From NCBI RefSeq assembly GCF_002019855.1, contig NZ_CM007717.1, positions 5,871,043-5,935,042 of the forward strand: DNA of 64,000 nt, written 5' to 3'. Below, piece after piece: positions 32,840 through 41,317 of the stretch. Position 1 is the first letter of the stretch, and each line of letters opens with the position of its first letter. The notes under the pieces are model-generated. The model made no database searches. It was not told the DNA's origin and was given only the letters and a program-made list of their open reading frames with translations. Made by a program: the position numbers and the translations under genes. The stretch comes from Streptomyces antibioticus (GTDB lineage: Bacteria > Actinomycetota > Actinomycetes > Streptomycetales > Streptomycetaceae).

Positions 32840-34926
32840 GGGGCGGTGGGCCTCTCGATCGGGTTCTGGGCCTGGATGGCGGTGATGGCGACGGTGTTCA
32901 CGATGTCCTGGACGAGGGCGCCCCGGGACAGGTCGTTGACCGGCTTGCGCAGACCCTGGAGCACCGGCCCGACGGCGATCGCGCCGGCCGAACGCTGCAC
33001 GGCCTTGTAGGTGTTGTTGCCGGTGTTGAGGTCCGGGAAGATCAGCACGCTGGCCTGGCCCGCGACGTCCGACTCCGGCAGCTTGGTGGCGGCGACGGTC
33101 GGCTCCACCGCCGCGTCGTACTGGATCGGCCCCTCGATCTTGAGGTCGGGGCGCCGCTGCCGCACCAGTTCGGTCGCCTCGCGCACCTTGTCCACGTCGG
33201 CGCCCGAGCCGGACGTACCGGTCGAGTACGACAGCATCGCGATCCGCGGCTCCACCCCGAACTGCTCGGCGGTGGCGGCGGACTGGATGGCGATGTCGGC
33301 GAGCTGCTCGGCGTCCGGGTCCGGGTTCACCGCGCAGTCGCCGTAGACCAGAACCTTGTCCGCGAGGCACATGAAGAACACCGACGAGACGATGTCGGCG
33401 TCCGGCTTGGTCTTGATGATCTCGAAAGCGGGCCGGATGGTCGCGGCCGTGGAGTGCACGGACCCCGAGACCATGCCGTCGGCGAGACCCTCCTGCACCA
33501 TGAGCGTCCCGAAGTAGTTCACGTCCGAGACCACGTCGTACGCCAGCTCCACGCTGACGCCCTTGTGGGCGCGGACGGCCGCGTACTTCTCGGCGAAGGA
33601 GTCGCGCAGCCCGCTGGTCGCCGGGTCGATCAACTGGCAGTCTCCGAGGTCGATGCCCAGGTCGGCGGCCTTCTTGCGGATCTGGTCGACCGGACCGAGC
33701 AGCGTGAGGTCGCAGACCGAGCGGCGCAGCAGCACCTCCGCGGCGTGCAGCACACGCTCCTCGGTGCCCTCGGGCAGCACGACCCGGCGCCGGTCGGAAC
33801 GGGCCTGTTCGAGGAGCTTGTGCTCGAACATCATCGGCGTCACCCGGTCGCTGCTCGGCGCCGAGACCCGGCTCAGCAGCCCGCCGGTGTCCACATGCCG
33901 CTCGAACAGCCCGAGCGCGGTCTCCGCCTTGCGCGGGGTGGCCGCGTTCAGCTTGCCCTCCAGGGAGAACAACTGCTCTGCGGTGGGGAAGCTGAGGCCC
34001 GGCACCGAGATGACCGGGGTGCCCGGGGCGAGCCGGGCGGCGAGGGTGAGGACCTCGTCGGAGGGCACCTCGTTCAGGGTGAGCACCACACCGGCTATCG
34101 GCGGGGTGCCGGCGCTGTGCGCGGCGAGCGCGCCGATCACCAGGTCGGCCCGGTCGCCCGGGGTGACGACCAGACAGCCCGGGGTCAGGGCGTGCAGGAA
34201 GTTCGGGAGCATCGCGCCGCCGAAGACGAAGCCCAGCGCGTCCCGGGCGAGCCCCGAGTCGTCGCCGAGCAGCACCTTCGCGCCGAGCGCCTGCGCGACC
34301 TGCGCCACGGTCGGGGCGGAGAGCGCCGGTTCGTCGGGAAGCACGTAACAGGGCACCGGCAGCCGGGTGTCGAGCGCGGCCGCGATCTTGTCGCGGTCCT
34401 CACGGGCCACCCGGTTGGTCACCATCGCCAGTACGTCGCAGCCGAGGCCCACGTACGCCCGGTAGGCGTTGCGGGTCTCGGCGAGCACCGACTCCGCGGT
34501 CTGCCCGCGGCCGCCGACCACCGGGATCACGGCCGCGCCGAACTCGTTCGCCAGCCGCGCGTTCAGGGCCAGTTCGTCGGGGAACTGGGTGTCGGCCCAG
34601 TCGGTGCCCAGGACGAGCACCACGTCGAACTCCCGGGCGACCCGGTGGAACCGCTCGACGAGGGTGGAGACCAGTTCGTCGGCGCCCTGCTCGGCCTGGA
34701 GCGCGGACGCCTCGTGGTAGTCCATGCCGTAGACGGTGGCCGGGTCCTGTGCCAGCCGGTAGCGGGCGCGCAGCAGCTCGAAGAGCCGGTCGGGCCCGTC
34801 GTGGACGAGGGGGCGGAAGACTCCCACCCGGTCGACCTGTCGGGTCAGGAGTTCCATGACCCCCAGCTCGACGACCTGCCGGCCGTCGCCGCGGTCGATA
34901 CCGGTCACGTACACGCTGCGGGTCAC
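32836..34926 (-). CDS. pta: Phosphate acetyltransferase (long type)
   Basis: This 696-residue enzyme starts at a GTG (VTRSVYVTGIDRG). The N-terminal part (about 1-230) is a P-loop-like AAA domain with VTG...D and a 'VLVLGTDW' strand; a DRTGG domain (about 220-340) follows. The C-terminal PTA/PTB catalytic domain (about 370-690) has RRVVLPEGTEERVLHAAEVL, SYSTGTSGSG and PDLNTGNNTYK. It transfers acetyl from CoA to phosphate. The long form is the one regulated by NADH or pyruvate in enteric bacteria. Its leader holds a 15-bp direct repeat, and the gene is divergent from pfkA. Confidence 0.95.
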   Translation of the reverse strand: MTRSVYVTGIDRGDGRQVVELGVMELLTRQVDRVGVFRPLVHDGPDRLFELLRARYRLAQDPATVYGMDYHEASALQAEQGADELVSTLVERFHRVAREFDVVLVLGTDWADTQFPDELALNARLANEFGAAVIPVVGGRGQTAESVLAETRNAYRAYVGLGCDVLAMVTNRVAREDRDKIAAALDTRLPVPCYVLPDEPALSAPTVAQVAQALGAKVLLGDDSGLARDALGFVFGGAMLPNFLHALTPGCLVVTPGDRADLVIGALAAHSAGTPPIAGVVLTLNEVPSDEVLTLAARLAPGTPVISVPGLSFPTAEQLFSLEGKLNAATPRKAETALGLFERHVDTGGLLSRVSAPSSDRVTPMMFEHKLLEQARSDRRRVVLPEGTEERVLHAAEVLLRRSVCDLTLLGPVDQIRKKAADLGIDLGDCQLIDPATSGLRDSFAEKYAAVRAHKGVSVELAYDVVSDVNYFGTLMVQEGLADGMVSGSVHSTAATIRPAFEIIKTKPDADIVSSVFFMCLADKVLVYGDCAVNPDPDAEQLADIAIQSAATAEQFGVEPRIAMLSYSTGTSGSGADVDKVREATELVRQRRPDLKIEGPIQYDAAVEPTVAATKLPESDVAGQASVLIFPDLNTGNNTYKAVQRSAGAIAVGPVLQGLRKPVNDLSRGALVQDIVNTVAITAIQAQNPIERPTAP

Positions 34927-34938
34927 GCGTGCTCTCCG

Positions 34939-34968
34939 TTTCTGTCCTGGGTGTTTCTGTCCTGGGTG
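34939..34968. repeat. Perfect 15-bp direct repeat in the pta leader
   Basis: TTTCTGTCCTGGGTG occurs twice head to tail, with a partial third TT. On the pta strand this reads CACCCAGGACAGAAA twice, ending just before the CGGAGAG ribosome site. The duplicated AGGA elements could bind ribosomes or a protein. Confidence 0.75.
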
Positions 34969-35009
34969 TTCTCGACGCCTGCCATCAAACCCTGGTCACA
35001 AAAATCGCC

Positions 35010-35060
35010 CACCTAGGTGAGCAGATCCCTCTTGACAATACCTCTGCGCGTGGATAAGGC
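35010..35060 (+). promoter_or_regulatory. pfkA promoter
   Basis: A consensus -35 TTGACA (35032-35037) is 17 bases from TAAGGC (35055-35060). The perfect palindrome CACCTAGGTG (35010-35019) lies 12 bases upstream of the -35. It is in the divergent pta-pfkA region, so a single factor could act on both. The mRNA leader would be about 80 bases. Confidence 0.7.
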
Positions 35061-35145
35061 GCCCGTCAAGAGACAGCCCGTACGGCGGCGTGGAAGAATC
35101 GGTCCCGGCTCACCCGCATCCTCAGCGAGCAGGAGACACAGCACG

Positions 35146-36171
35146 ATGCGCATCGGAGTTCTCACCGCAGGTGGCGACTGCCCCGGCCTGAACGCAGTGA
35201 TCCGGTCGGTCGTGCACCGCGCCGTCGACAACTACGGCGACGAGGTCATCGGCTTCGAGGACGGCTACGCCGGTCTCCTCGACGGCCGTTACCGCGCCCT
35301 CGACCTCAACGCCGTCAGCGGCATCCTGGCCCGCGGCGGCACCATTCTCGGCTCGTCCCGGCTGGAGCGCGACCGGCTGCGGGAGGCGTGCGAGAGCGCC
35401 TCCGACATGATCCACGACTTCGGCATCGACGCGCTGATCCCGATCGGCGGCGAGGGCACGCTCACCGCGGCCCGCATGCTGAGCGACGCCGGACTGCCCG
35501 TGGTCGGCGTCCCCAAGACCATCGACAACGACATCTCCTCGACGGACCGCACCTTCGGCTTCGACACGGCCGTCGGCGTCGCCACCGAGGCGATGGACCG
35601 CCTCAAGACGACCGCCGAGTCCCACCAGCGCGTGATGGTCGTCGAGGTCATGGGCCGGCACGCGGGCTGGATCGCCCTGGAGAGCGGGATGGCGGCGGGC
35701 GCCCACGGCATCTGCCTGCCGGAGCGGCCCTTCGACCCTGCCGACCTGGTCAAGATGGTCGAGGAGCGCTTCTCCCGCGGCAAGAAGTTCGCCGTCATCT
35801 GCGTCGCCGAGGGCGCCCACCCCGCCGACGGCACCATGGACTACGGCAAGGGCGCCATCGACAAGTTCGGCCACGAGCGCTTCCAGGGCATCGGCACGGC
35901 CCTCGCCTACGAGCTGGAGAAGCGGCTCGGCAAGGAGGCCCGGCCGGTCATCCTCGGCCACATCCAGCGCGGCGGCGTCCCCACGGCCTACGACCGGGTT
36001 CTCGCGACCCGGTTCGGCTGGCACGCGGTGGAGGCGGCGCACCAGGGCGAGTTCGGCAAGATGACCGCGCTGCGCGGCACCGACGTGGTGATGGTGCCGC
36101 TGGCCGAGGCCGTCACCGAGCTGAAGACCGTCCCGAAGAACCGGATGGACGAGGCGGAGTCGGTCTTCTAG
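35146..36171 (+). CDS. pfkA: ATP-type 6-phosphofructokinase (actinobacterial group III)
   Basis: This 341-residue enzyme starts MRIGVLTAGGDCPGLNAVIR behind an AGGAGA site. Donor-site residues are the second Gly in GGEGTLTAA, typical of ATP use, with the Lys of PKTIDND, typical of PPi enzymes. The combination Gly plus Lys is that of actinobacterial group III enzymes, shown to use ATP in S. coelicolor. Catalytic TIDND and substrate blocks VMGRHAGW and LGHIQRGG are complete. It makes fructose 1,6-bisphosphate. The gene is divergent from pta-ackA and stands alone. Confidence 0.95.
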   Translation: MRIGVLTAGGDCPGLNAVIRSVVHRAVDNYGDEVIGFEDGYAGLLDGRYRALDLNAVSGILARGGTILGSSRLERDRLREACESASDMIHDFGIDALIPIGGEGTLTAARMLSDAGLPVVGVPKTIDNDISSTDRTFGFDTAVGVATEAMDRLKTTAESHQRVMVVEVMGRHAGWIALESGMAAGAHGICLPERPFDPADLVKMVEERFSRGKKFAVICVAEGAHPADGTMDYGKGAIDKFGHERFQGIGTALAYELEKRLGKEARPVILGHIQRGGVPTAYDRVLATRFGWHAVEAAHQGEFGKMTALRGTDVVMVPLAEAVTELKTVPKNRMDEAESVF

Positions 36172-36206
36172 CCTGATCCTTCCGTCAGGGGGAGGGGGCG
36201 GCCGGC

Positions 36207-36764
36207 ATGGCCGAACAGGACATGGGCGAGGGGCAGTTGCTGCTCGCCGAGTACCAGAGCGTGAAGGACGAGCAGAAGGCCCGGATCGGCTTCCGGGACA
36301 ACCTGCTGTACGTGACCCTGGCGGTGGTCGCGGCGGTGATCGCCGCCGCGGCCCAGGCCCGCCAGACGTCGATGCTGCTCGCGCTGCCGCCGGTGTGCGT
36401 GGTCCTCGGCTGGACCTATCTGGTCAACGACGAGAAGATCTCCGCGATCGGACGCTACGTGCGCGGCGAGCTGACGCCCCGGCTGGCGGCCGTCACCGGC
36501 GCCGTGGACGTCTTCGGGTGGGAGACCTTCCACCGCGGCGACGCCCGCCGGACGTCCCGCAAGATCGTCCAGTGTGTCGTCGACCTGCTCGCCTTCTGCG
36601 TCGTACCGCTGGCCGCGCTGATCGTGTACTGGGGCGGCGGACAGCTCTCGTCGGGGCTGCTGGTGCTGTCGCTGGTGGAGGCGGTGGGCGTCGTGGGGCT
36701 CGGGGTGTTCGTGGTGCTGTACGCGGTGCCGTTCGGGACCGGAACCGGGGGCGCGGGGGTGTGA
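36207..36764 (+). CDS. Hypothetical four-span membrane protein
   Basis: This 185-residue protein starts MAEQDMGEGQLLLAEYQSVK, a charged cytoplasmic helix. Membrane segments follow near 33-50, 56-75, 122-142 and 146-172. The loop between segments 2 and 3 holds VNDEKISAIGRYVRGELTPR and an FGWETFHRGDARRTSRK block. The same architecture and the 'NDEKI..IG.Y' phrase occur in many uncharacterised actinomycete integral membrane proteins. It follows pfkA by 35 bases but is probably not functionally linked. Confidence 0.7.
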   Translation: MAEQDMGEGQLLLAEYQSVKDEQKARIGFRDNLLYVTLAVVAAVIAAAAQARQTSMLLALPPVCVVLGWTYLVNDEKISAIGRYVRGELTPRLAAVTGAVDVFGWETFHRGDARRTSRKIVQCVVDLLAFCVVPLAALIVYWGGGQLSSGLLVLSLVEAVGVVGLGVFVVLYAVPFGTGTGGAGV

Positions 36765-36783
36765 TCCTCCGCAGCGCAGGGGG

Positions 36784-38025
36784 CTAGCGGCTTCTCCCGG
36801 CCGCCCCCCGCACCCACCGGTACACCAGCTCCGGGCGGCCCACCTGGCCGTAGAGCGGTCTGCGTTCGGCGCGGCCCGCGTCCACCAGATGCTCCAGATA
36901 ACGCCGGGCCGTGATCCGGGAGATGCCGACCGCCTCGGCGACACCGGCCGCGGTCAGGCCCTCCTCGCTCTCGCGCACGGCCCGGGTCACCCGCTCCAGC
37001 GTCGGCGCGCTCAGCCCCTTCGGCAGGGCGGCCGGGCCCGGGGCGCGCAGGGTCGCCAGGGCGCGGTCGACCTCGTCCTGGCCGCTCGCCTCACCGGCCG
37101 CGCCCCGGAACTCCGCGTAGCGGACCAGACGGTCGCGCAGCGTTGCGAACGTGAAGGGTTTCAGCACGTACTGGACGACTCCGAGCGACACCCCTTCCCG
37201 CACCACCGTCAGGTCCCGCGCCGACGTCACCGCGATCACGTCCGCGTGATAGCCGGCGGCCCTGAGAGAGCGGGCCAGTTGGAGGCCGTGGCCGTCCGGG
37301 AGGTGCAGGTCGAGCAGCAGCAGGTCCACCGGGGTGCGGTCCAGCAGCCGACGGGCCTCGGCACCCGTGTGCGCCTTCCCGACCGCGACGAAACCGGGCA
37401 CCCGTCCCACGTACATGACATGCGCGTCCGCGGCAACCGGATCGTCCTCGACAACCAGCACCCGAATCGGCTCCCCGTCTGGCACCCGCGGCCCGCCCGG
37501 CCCGCCGGGTGCACCGGTCCCGCCCGGCCTATCGGTCCCGCCGGGCGCACGGCTTCCGCCTGGCCCGCCCGTCCCGCCTGGCGCACCGCTTCCGCTCGCC
37601 ACACCGGTCCCGCTAGGTCCACGGCTTCCGCTCGGCATACCGCCTCTGCCCGGCCCGCCGCTTCCGCCCGGCCCGCCGGTCCCGCTCGGCCCACCGCTTC
37701 TGTCTGGCCCGCCCGACCCGCCGCTTCCGCTCGGTCCATCGCTCCCGCTCGGCGCCCCGGGCTTGCCCGGCGTACCGCTTCCCCCCGGCGTACCGGTTCC
37801 GCTCGGTCCACTGCTTCCGCCCGGCCCATCGGTCCTGCTCGGCGCACCGGTCCCGCTCGGTCTACCGCTTCCGCTCGGCCCGTCGGTCCTGCCGGGCGCA
37901 CGGCTCCCGCTCGGCGTACTGGTCCCGCTCGGCCTACCGGTCCCGCCGAGCGCACGGCTTCTGCCCGGCCCACCGGTCCCGCCCGGCGCCCCGCTTCTGC
38001 CCGTCTCTCCCGACACCTTCGTCAT
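36784..38025 (-). CDS. CitB/DcuR-type response regulator with repetitive N-terminal extension
   Basis: The 413-residue product is coupled to the kinase (ATGA overlap at 38022-38025), which fixes the ATG at 38025. Residues 1-8 are followed by about 165 residues of hexapeptide repeats near GTGAPS (about 9-174). Then the normal regulator starts at GEPIRVLVVEDDPVAADAHV. The receiver (about 187-300) has phospho-Asp in LLLLDLHLPDGHG, Thr in IAVTSA and Lys in VLKPFTF. The C-terminus has the helix-turn-helix VAEAVGISRITARRYLEHL. Such regulators are normally about 220-240 residues. A GTG at 37485 could start a repeat-free 233-residue form but has no good ribosome site. Confidence 0.85.
   Translation of the reverse strand: MTKVSGETGRSGAPGGTGGPGRSRALGGTGRPSGTSTPSGSRAPGRTDGPSGSGRPSGTGAPSRTDGPGGSSGPSGTGTPGGSGTPGKPGAPSGSDGPSGSGGSGGPDRSGGPSGTGGPGGSGGPGRGGMPSGSRGPSGTGVASGSGAPGGTGGPGGSRAPGGTDRPGGTGAPGGPGGPRVPDGEPIRVLVVEDDPVAADAHVMYVGRVPGFVAVGKAHTGAEARRLLDRTPVDLLLLDLHLPDGHGLQLARSLRAAGYHADVIAVTSARDLTVVREGVSLGVVQYVLKPFTFATLRDRLVRYAEFRGAAGEASGQDEVDRALATLRAPGPAALPKGLSAPTLERVTRAVRESEEGLTAAGVAEAVGISRITARRYLEHLVDAGRAERRPLYGQVGRPELVYRWVRGAAGRSR
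37505..37999. repeat. 18-bp minisatellite, 27 full units and one half unit
   Basis: Segmenting the + strand gives 27 units of exactly 18 bases and one 9-base half unit, 495 bases in total. A typical unit is CTCGGCGCACCGGTCCCG; ends alternate between GGTCCCG and GCTTCCG. All lengths keep the reading frame of the response regulator, and no stop appears in any frame over most of it. Units differ at several positions, so the array is not newly made. Confidence 0.9.
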
Positions 38026-39674
38026 CCCTTGTCCTCCGCCCCCGTCAGCCCGGGAGTACCGGAAGACGCCGTGGCGCGCAATGGGAGGCGTACGAGGAAC
38101 TCTGCGCCGCCGGCGTCCGCCTCCGTCACCGAGAGGGTTCCCTCGTGGCGCAGGACGGCCTGGCGGACCAGTGCCAGGCCGAGGCCGCGGCCGCCCGGGC
38201 CCGAGGGCTTCGTGGAGAAGCCGCGTTCGAAGACGAGCTGCGCGTGCGCGGGGTCCACGCCCGAACCGGTGTCGGCCACCCTGAGGAGCAGCTCGCCGCC
38301 GCCGTCGCCCTCCGTGGACGCGGTCACCGTCACCCGGGCCCGCACACTGCCCTGCGCCGCGTCCACCGCGTTGTCGATGAGGTTGCCGAGGATGGTGACC
38401 AGGTCGCGGGCGGGCAGCGAGGGCGGGAGGAGACCGTCGTCCAGGCGGCTGTCCGGCGAGACGACCAGCTCGACGCCCCGCTCGTTGGCCTGCGCGGTCT
38501 TGCCCAGCAGCAGCGCGGCCAGCACCGGTTCGCCCACCGCCGCCACCACCTGGTCGGTCAGGGCCTGGGCCAGTTCCAGTTCCGCCGTCGCGAACTCCGC
38601 GGCCTCCGGTGAGCGGCCCAGCTCGATCAGCGACACGACGGTGTGCAGCCGGTTCGCCGCCTCGTGCGCCTGCGAGCGCAGCGCCTGCGTGAAGCCCCGC
38701 TCCGAGTCCAGCTCGCCCATCAGGGACTGGAGTTCGGTCACGTCCCGCAGGGTGACGACCGTGCCGCGGTGCTCACCGCCCGACACCGGGGAGGTGTTCA
38801 CCACCAGGACCCGTTCCGCCGCGAGATGCACCTCGTCGACCCGGGGCTCGGAGGCCAGCAGCGCGCCCGTGAGCGGCGCCGGCAGCCCCAGCTCGGCCAC
38901 GGACCGGCCGACCACCTCCTCCGAGACCCCCAGCAGCTCCCGCGCCCCGTCGTTGATCAGCGCCACCCGGTACTGCCCGTCCAGCATCAGCAGCCCCTCG
39001 CGCACGGCGTGCAGCGCGGCCTGGTGGTAGTCGTGCATCCGGCTCAGCTCGGTCGCGTTCATCCCGTGGGTGTGGCGGCGCAGCGACGCGTTGATCACGT
39101 ACGTGCCCACCGCCCCCAGCAGCAGCGCGCCCGCGGCCACCGCGATCAGGGCCGTCACCTGGTCCTGAACCCGCTTGCTGATCTCCTCGACCCGGATCCC
39201 GGCGCTGACCAGGCCGATGATCCGTCCGTCGCCCTCCTCGATCGGGGTGACCGCGCGGACCGAGGCGCCCAGGGTGCCGGTGTAGGTCTCGGTGAAGGTG
39301 CGGCCCGCCAGCGCGGCCGCGGTGTTGCCGCGGAAGGGCCGGCCTATCTCCTTCTCGTCCGGGTGGGTCCAGCGGATCCCGTCCGTGTTCATGATCGTCA
39401 CGAAGTCGACGTCCGTGTCCCGCACGACCCGCAGCGCGTACGGCTGGAGTTCCGCGCTGGGGTCGGCGGTGTGGATCGCCGCCCGCACGGACGGCGAGTC
39501 GGCGACGGAACGGGCCACCGCGGTGGCCTGCCGGGCGGCCGCGTCCTCGGCCTGGCGGTGGTTGCTGGCCCAGGCGAACAGCGCGTACCCCGCGACGACG
39601 ATCGCTATCAGCACCGCCTGCATGGCGAAGAGCTGGCCGGCCAGGCTGCGCGGCCGGGGGGAGGGGAGGCGCAT
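38022..39674 (-). CDS. CitA/DcuS-type sensor histidine kinase
   Basis: The start MRLPSPRPRSLAGQLFAMQA at 39674 (550 residues) is taken because the longer frame has 64 unconserved residues. A membrane segment at about 20-37, an extracytoplasmic PDC/Cache sensor (about 40-165, with VDFVTIMNTDGIRWTHPDEK) and a second membrane segment near 170-195 are seen. A PAS domain (about 215-320) and the SpoB-like phosphoacceptor block SQAHEAANRLHTVVS follow. The ATPase has NLIDNAVDAA, DTGSGV and RGLGLALV. The Cache signature is that of citrate or C4-dicarboxylate sensors. It is divergent from a dicarboxylate symporter. Confidence 0.9.
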   Translation of the reverse strand: MRLPSPRPRSLAGQLFAMQAVLIAIVVAGYALFAWASNHRQAEDAAARQATAVARSVADSPSVRAAIHTADPSAELQPYALRVVRDTDVDFVTIMNTDGIRWTHPDEKEIGRPFRGNTAAALAGRTFTETYTGTLGASVRAVTPIEEGDGRIIGLVSAGIRVEEISKRVQDQVTALIAVAAGALLLGAVGTYVINASLRRHTHGMNATELSRMHDYHQAALHAVREGLLMLDGQYRVALINDGARELLGVSEEVVGRSVAELGLPAPLTGALLASEPRVDEVHLAAERVLVVNTSPVSGGEHRGTVVTLRDVTELQSLMGELDSERGFTQALRSQAHEAANRLHTVVSLIELGRSPEAAEFATAELELAQALTDQVVAAVGEPVLAALLLGKTAQANERGVELVVSPDSRLDDGLLPPSLPARDLVTILGNLIDNAVDAAQGSVRARVTVTASTEGDGGGELLLRVADTGSGVDPAHAQLVFERGFSTKPSGPGGRGLGLALVRQAVLRHEGTLSVTEADAGGAEFLVRLPLRATASSGTPGLTGAEDKG

Positions 39675-39826
39675 GCCGTCAGTGTGCCCCCGAGGTCCGG
39701 CGTGAACTAAATGAACGGAAGGGTGACCGCCCTCACAGCCCGGGAGATAGTCACCGCATTCCCCATCTCTCCCCGGACGTGAGCCGCACGCCGGTGATGC
39801 CGACGAAGACGTCAAGGAGGGCAGCC

Positions 39827-41221
39827 GTGGCCGCCAGCAGCACCCCCGATACGGCACCTGCCGCACCCGCCAAGCGGGACCGCACCCACTACCTGTACAT
39901 CGCGGTGATCGTCGCGGTCGCCCTCGGCATCGCCGTGGGTCTGATCGCGCCCGACTTCGCCGTCGAGTTGAAGCCGATCGGGACCGGCTTCGTCAATCTG
40001 ATCAAGATGATGATCTCGCCGATCATCTTCTGCACGATCGTGCTCGGCATCGGATCGGTCCGCAAGGCCGCGAAGGTCGGCGCCGTCGGCGGTATCGCCC
40101 TCGGCTACTTCCTGGTCATGTCGCTGGTCGCCCTGAGCATCGGTCTGGTCGTCGGCAACATCCTGGAGCCGGGCACCGGCCTGGCGATCACGGACGCGGT
40201 GAAGGAGACCGGCCAGGCGCAGGTCTCGGCCGAGGCCAAGGACACCACCGAGTTCCTGCTCGGGGTCATCCCGACCACCATCGTCTCCGCCTTCACCGGC
40301 GGCGAGGTGCTCCAGACGCTGCTGATCGCCCTGCTCGCCGGGTTCGCGCTCCAGGCCATGGGGTCGGCCGGGCAGCCGATCCTGCGCGGGGTGGAGCACA
40401 TCCAGCGGCTCGTCTTCCGCATCCTCGGCATGGTGATGTGGGCCGCCCCGATCGGTGCCTTCGGCGCCATCGCGGCCGTCACCGGCTCGGCCGGCGTCGA
40501 CGCCCTCAAGAGCCTCGCCGTCCTGATGCTCGGCTTCTACGTCACCTGCTTCCTCTTCGTCTTCATCGTGCTCGGGGCGCTGCTGCGGGTGATCGCGGGC
40601 ATGAACGTCTTCTCGCTCTTCAAGTACCTGGGCCGGGAGTTCCTGCTGATCCTGTCCACCTCCTCCTCCGAGTCCGCGCTGCCGCGGCTCATCGCGAAGA
40701 TGGAGCACCTGGGCGTCAGCAAGCCCGTCGTCGGCATCACCGTCCCGACCGGCTACTCCTTCAACCTCGACGGCACCATGATCTACATGACCATGGCGTC
40801 CCTCTACATCGCCGACGCCATGGGCACGCCGATGTCGGTCGGCGAGCAGATCCCGCTGCTGCTGTTCCTGCTGGTCGCCTCCAAGGGCGCGGCGGGCGTC
40901 ACCGGCGCCGGTCTCGCGACGCTGGCCGGCGGTCTCCAGTCGCACAAGCCGGCCCTGGTGGACGGCATCGGCCTCATCGTCGGCATCGACCGCTTCATGA
41001 GCGAGGCCCGCGCCCTGACCAACTTCGCGGGCAACGCCGTCGCCACCGTCCTGATCGGCACCTGGACCAAGGAGATCGACCGCGAGCGGGTCGGCCTGGT
41101 GCTGTCCGGCGGGCTGCCCTTCGACGAGAAGACCCTCCTCGACGACGACGGCCACGGCGGCGCGGGGACCGACGTCCCCGAGCAGCGCGAGGACGGCCAG
41201 AAGGAACTGGCCCGCGCCTGA
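39827..41221 (+). CDS. dctA: C4-dicarboxylate/cation symporter (DctA family)
   Basis: A GTG at 39827 follows AAGGAGG with six bases, giving 464 residues (VAASSTPDTAPAAPAKRD). The DAACS (SLC1) family features are eight long hydrophobic segments, the serine-rich hairpin STSSSESALPRL and the TGYSFNLDGT substrate/cation motif. The C-terminal GIDRFMSEARALTNFAGNAV is also typical. It imports succinate, fumarate or malate with protons or sodium. Placement opposite a CitA-type kinase and its regulator suggests induction by external C4-dicarboxylates. The C-terminal 35 residues are acidic and not conserved in the family. Confidence 0.92.
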   Translation: MAASSTPDTAPAAPAKRDRTHYLYIAVIVAVALGIAVGLIAPDFAVELKPIGTGFVNLIKMMISPIIFCTIVLGIGSVRKAAKVGAVGGIALGYFLVMSLVALSIGLVVGNILEPGTGLAITDAVKETGQAQVSAEAKDTTEFLLGVIPTTIVSAFTGGEVLQTLLIALLAGFALQAMGSAGQPILRGVEHIQRLVFRILGMVMWAAPIGAFGAIAAVTGSAGVDALKSLAVLMLGFYVTCFLFVFIVLGALLRVIAGMNVFSLFKYLGREFLLILSTSSSESALPRLIAKMEHLGVSKPVVGITVPTGYSFNLDGTMIYMTMASLYIADAMGTPMSVGEQIPLLLFLLVASKGAAGVTGAGLATLAGGLQSHKPALVDGIGLIVGIDRFMSEARALTNFAGNAVATVLIGTWTKEIDRERVGLVLSGGLPFDEKTLLDDDGHGGAGTDVPEQREDGQKELARA

Positions 41222-41248
41222 CCCCACGCACCCCGGCCCCTCCCCACT

Positions 41249-41289
41249 CCGGATGCCCGGCCCCGCCTGAACCGGGGCCGGGCATCCGG
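41249..41289. terminator. Bidirectional terminator between dctA and aldo/keto reductase
   Basis: CCGGATGCCCGGCCCCG (41249-41265) is an exact 17-base complement of 41273-41289 around CCTGAAC. A shorter copy of part of the arm (GGCATCCGGCCG) follows at once. The hairpin serves the two convergent genes. Confidence 0.85.
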
Positions 41290-41317
41290 CCGTTGTCCGA
41301 CGACAGGCATCCGGCCG

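Noticed and set aside
37505..37999. CRISPR-like array
   Set aside because: Units are contiguous with no unique spacers, and the array is coding; it is a minisatellite.
36889..39030. Open frame on the + strand through the minisatellite
   Set aside because: The 18-base repeat has no stop codons in most frames; the coupled response regulator frame has real receiver and helix-turn-helix domains and is the true one.
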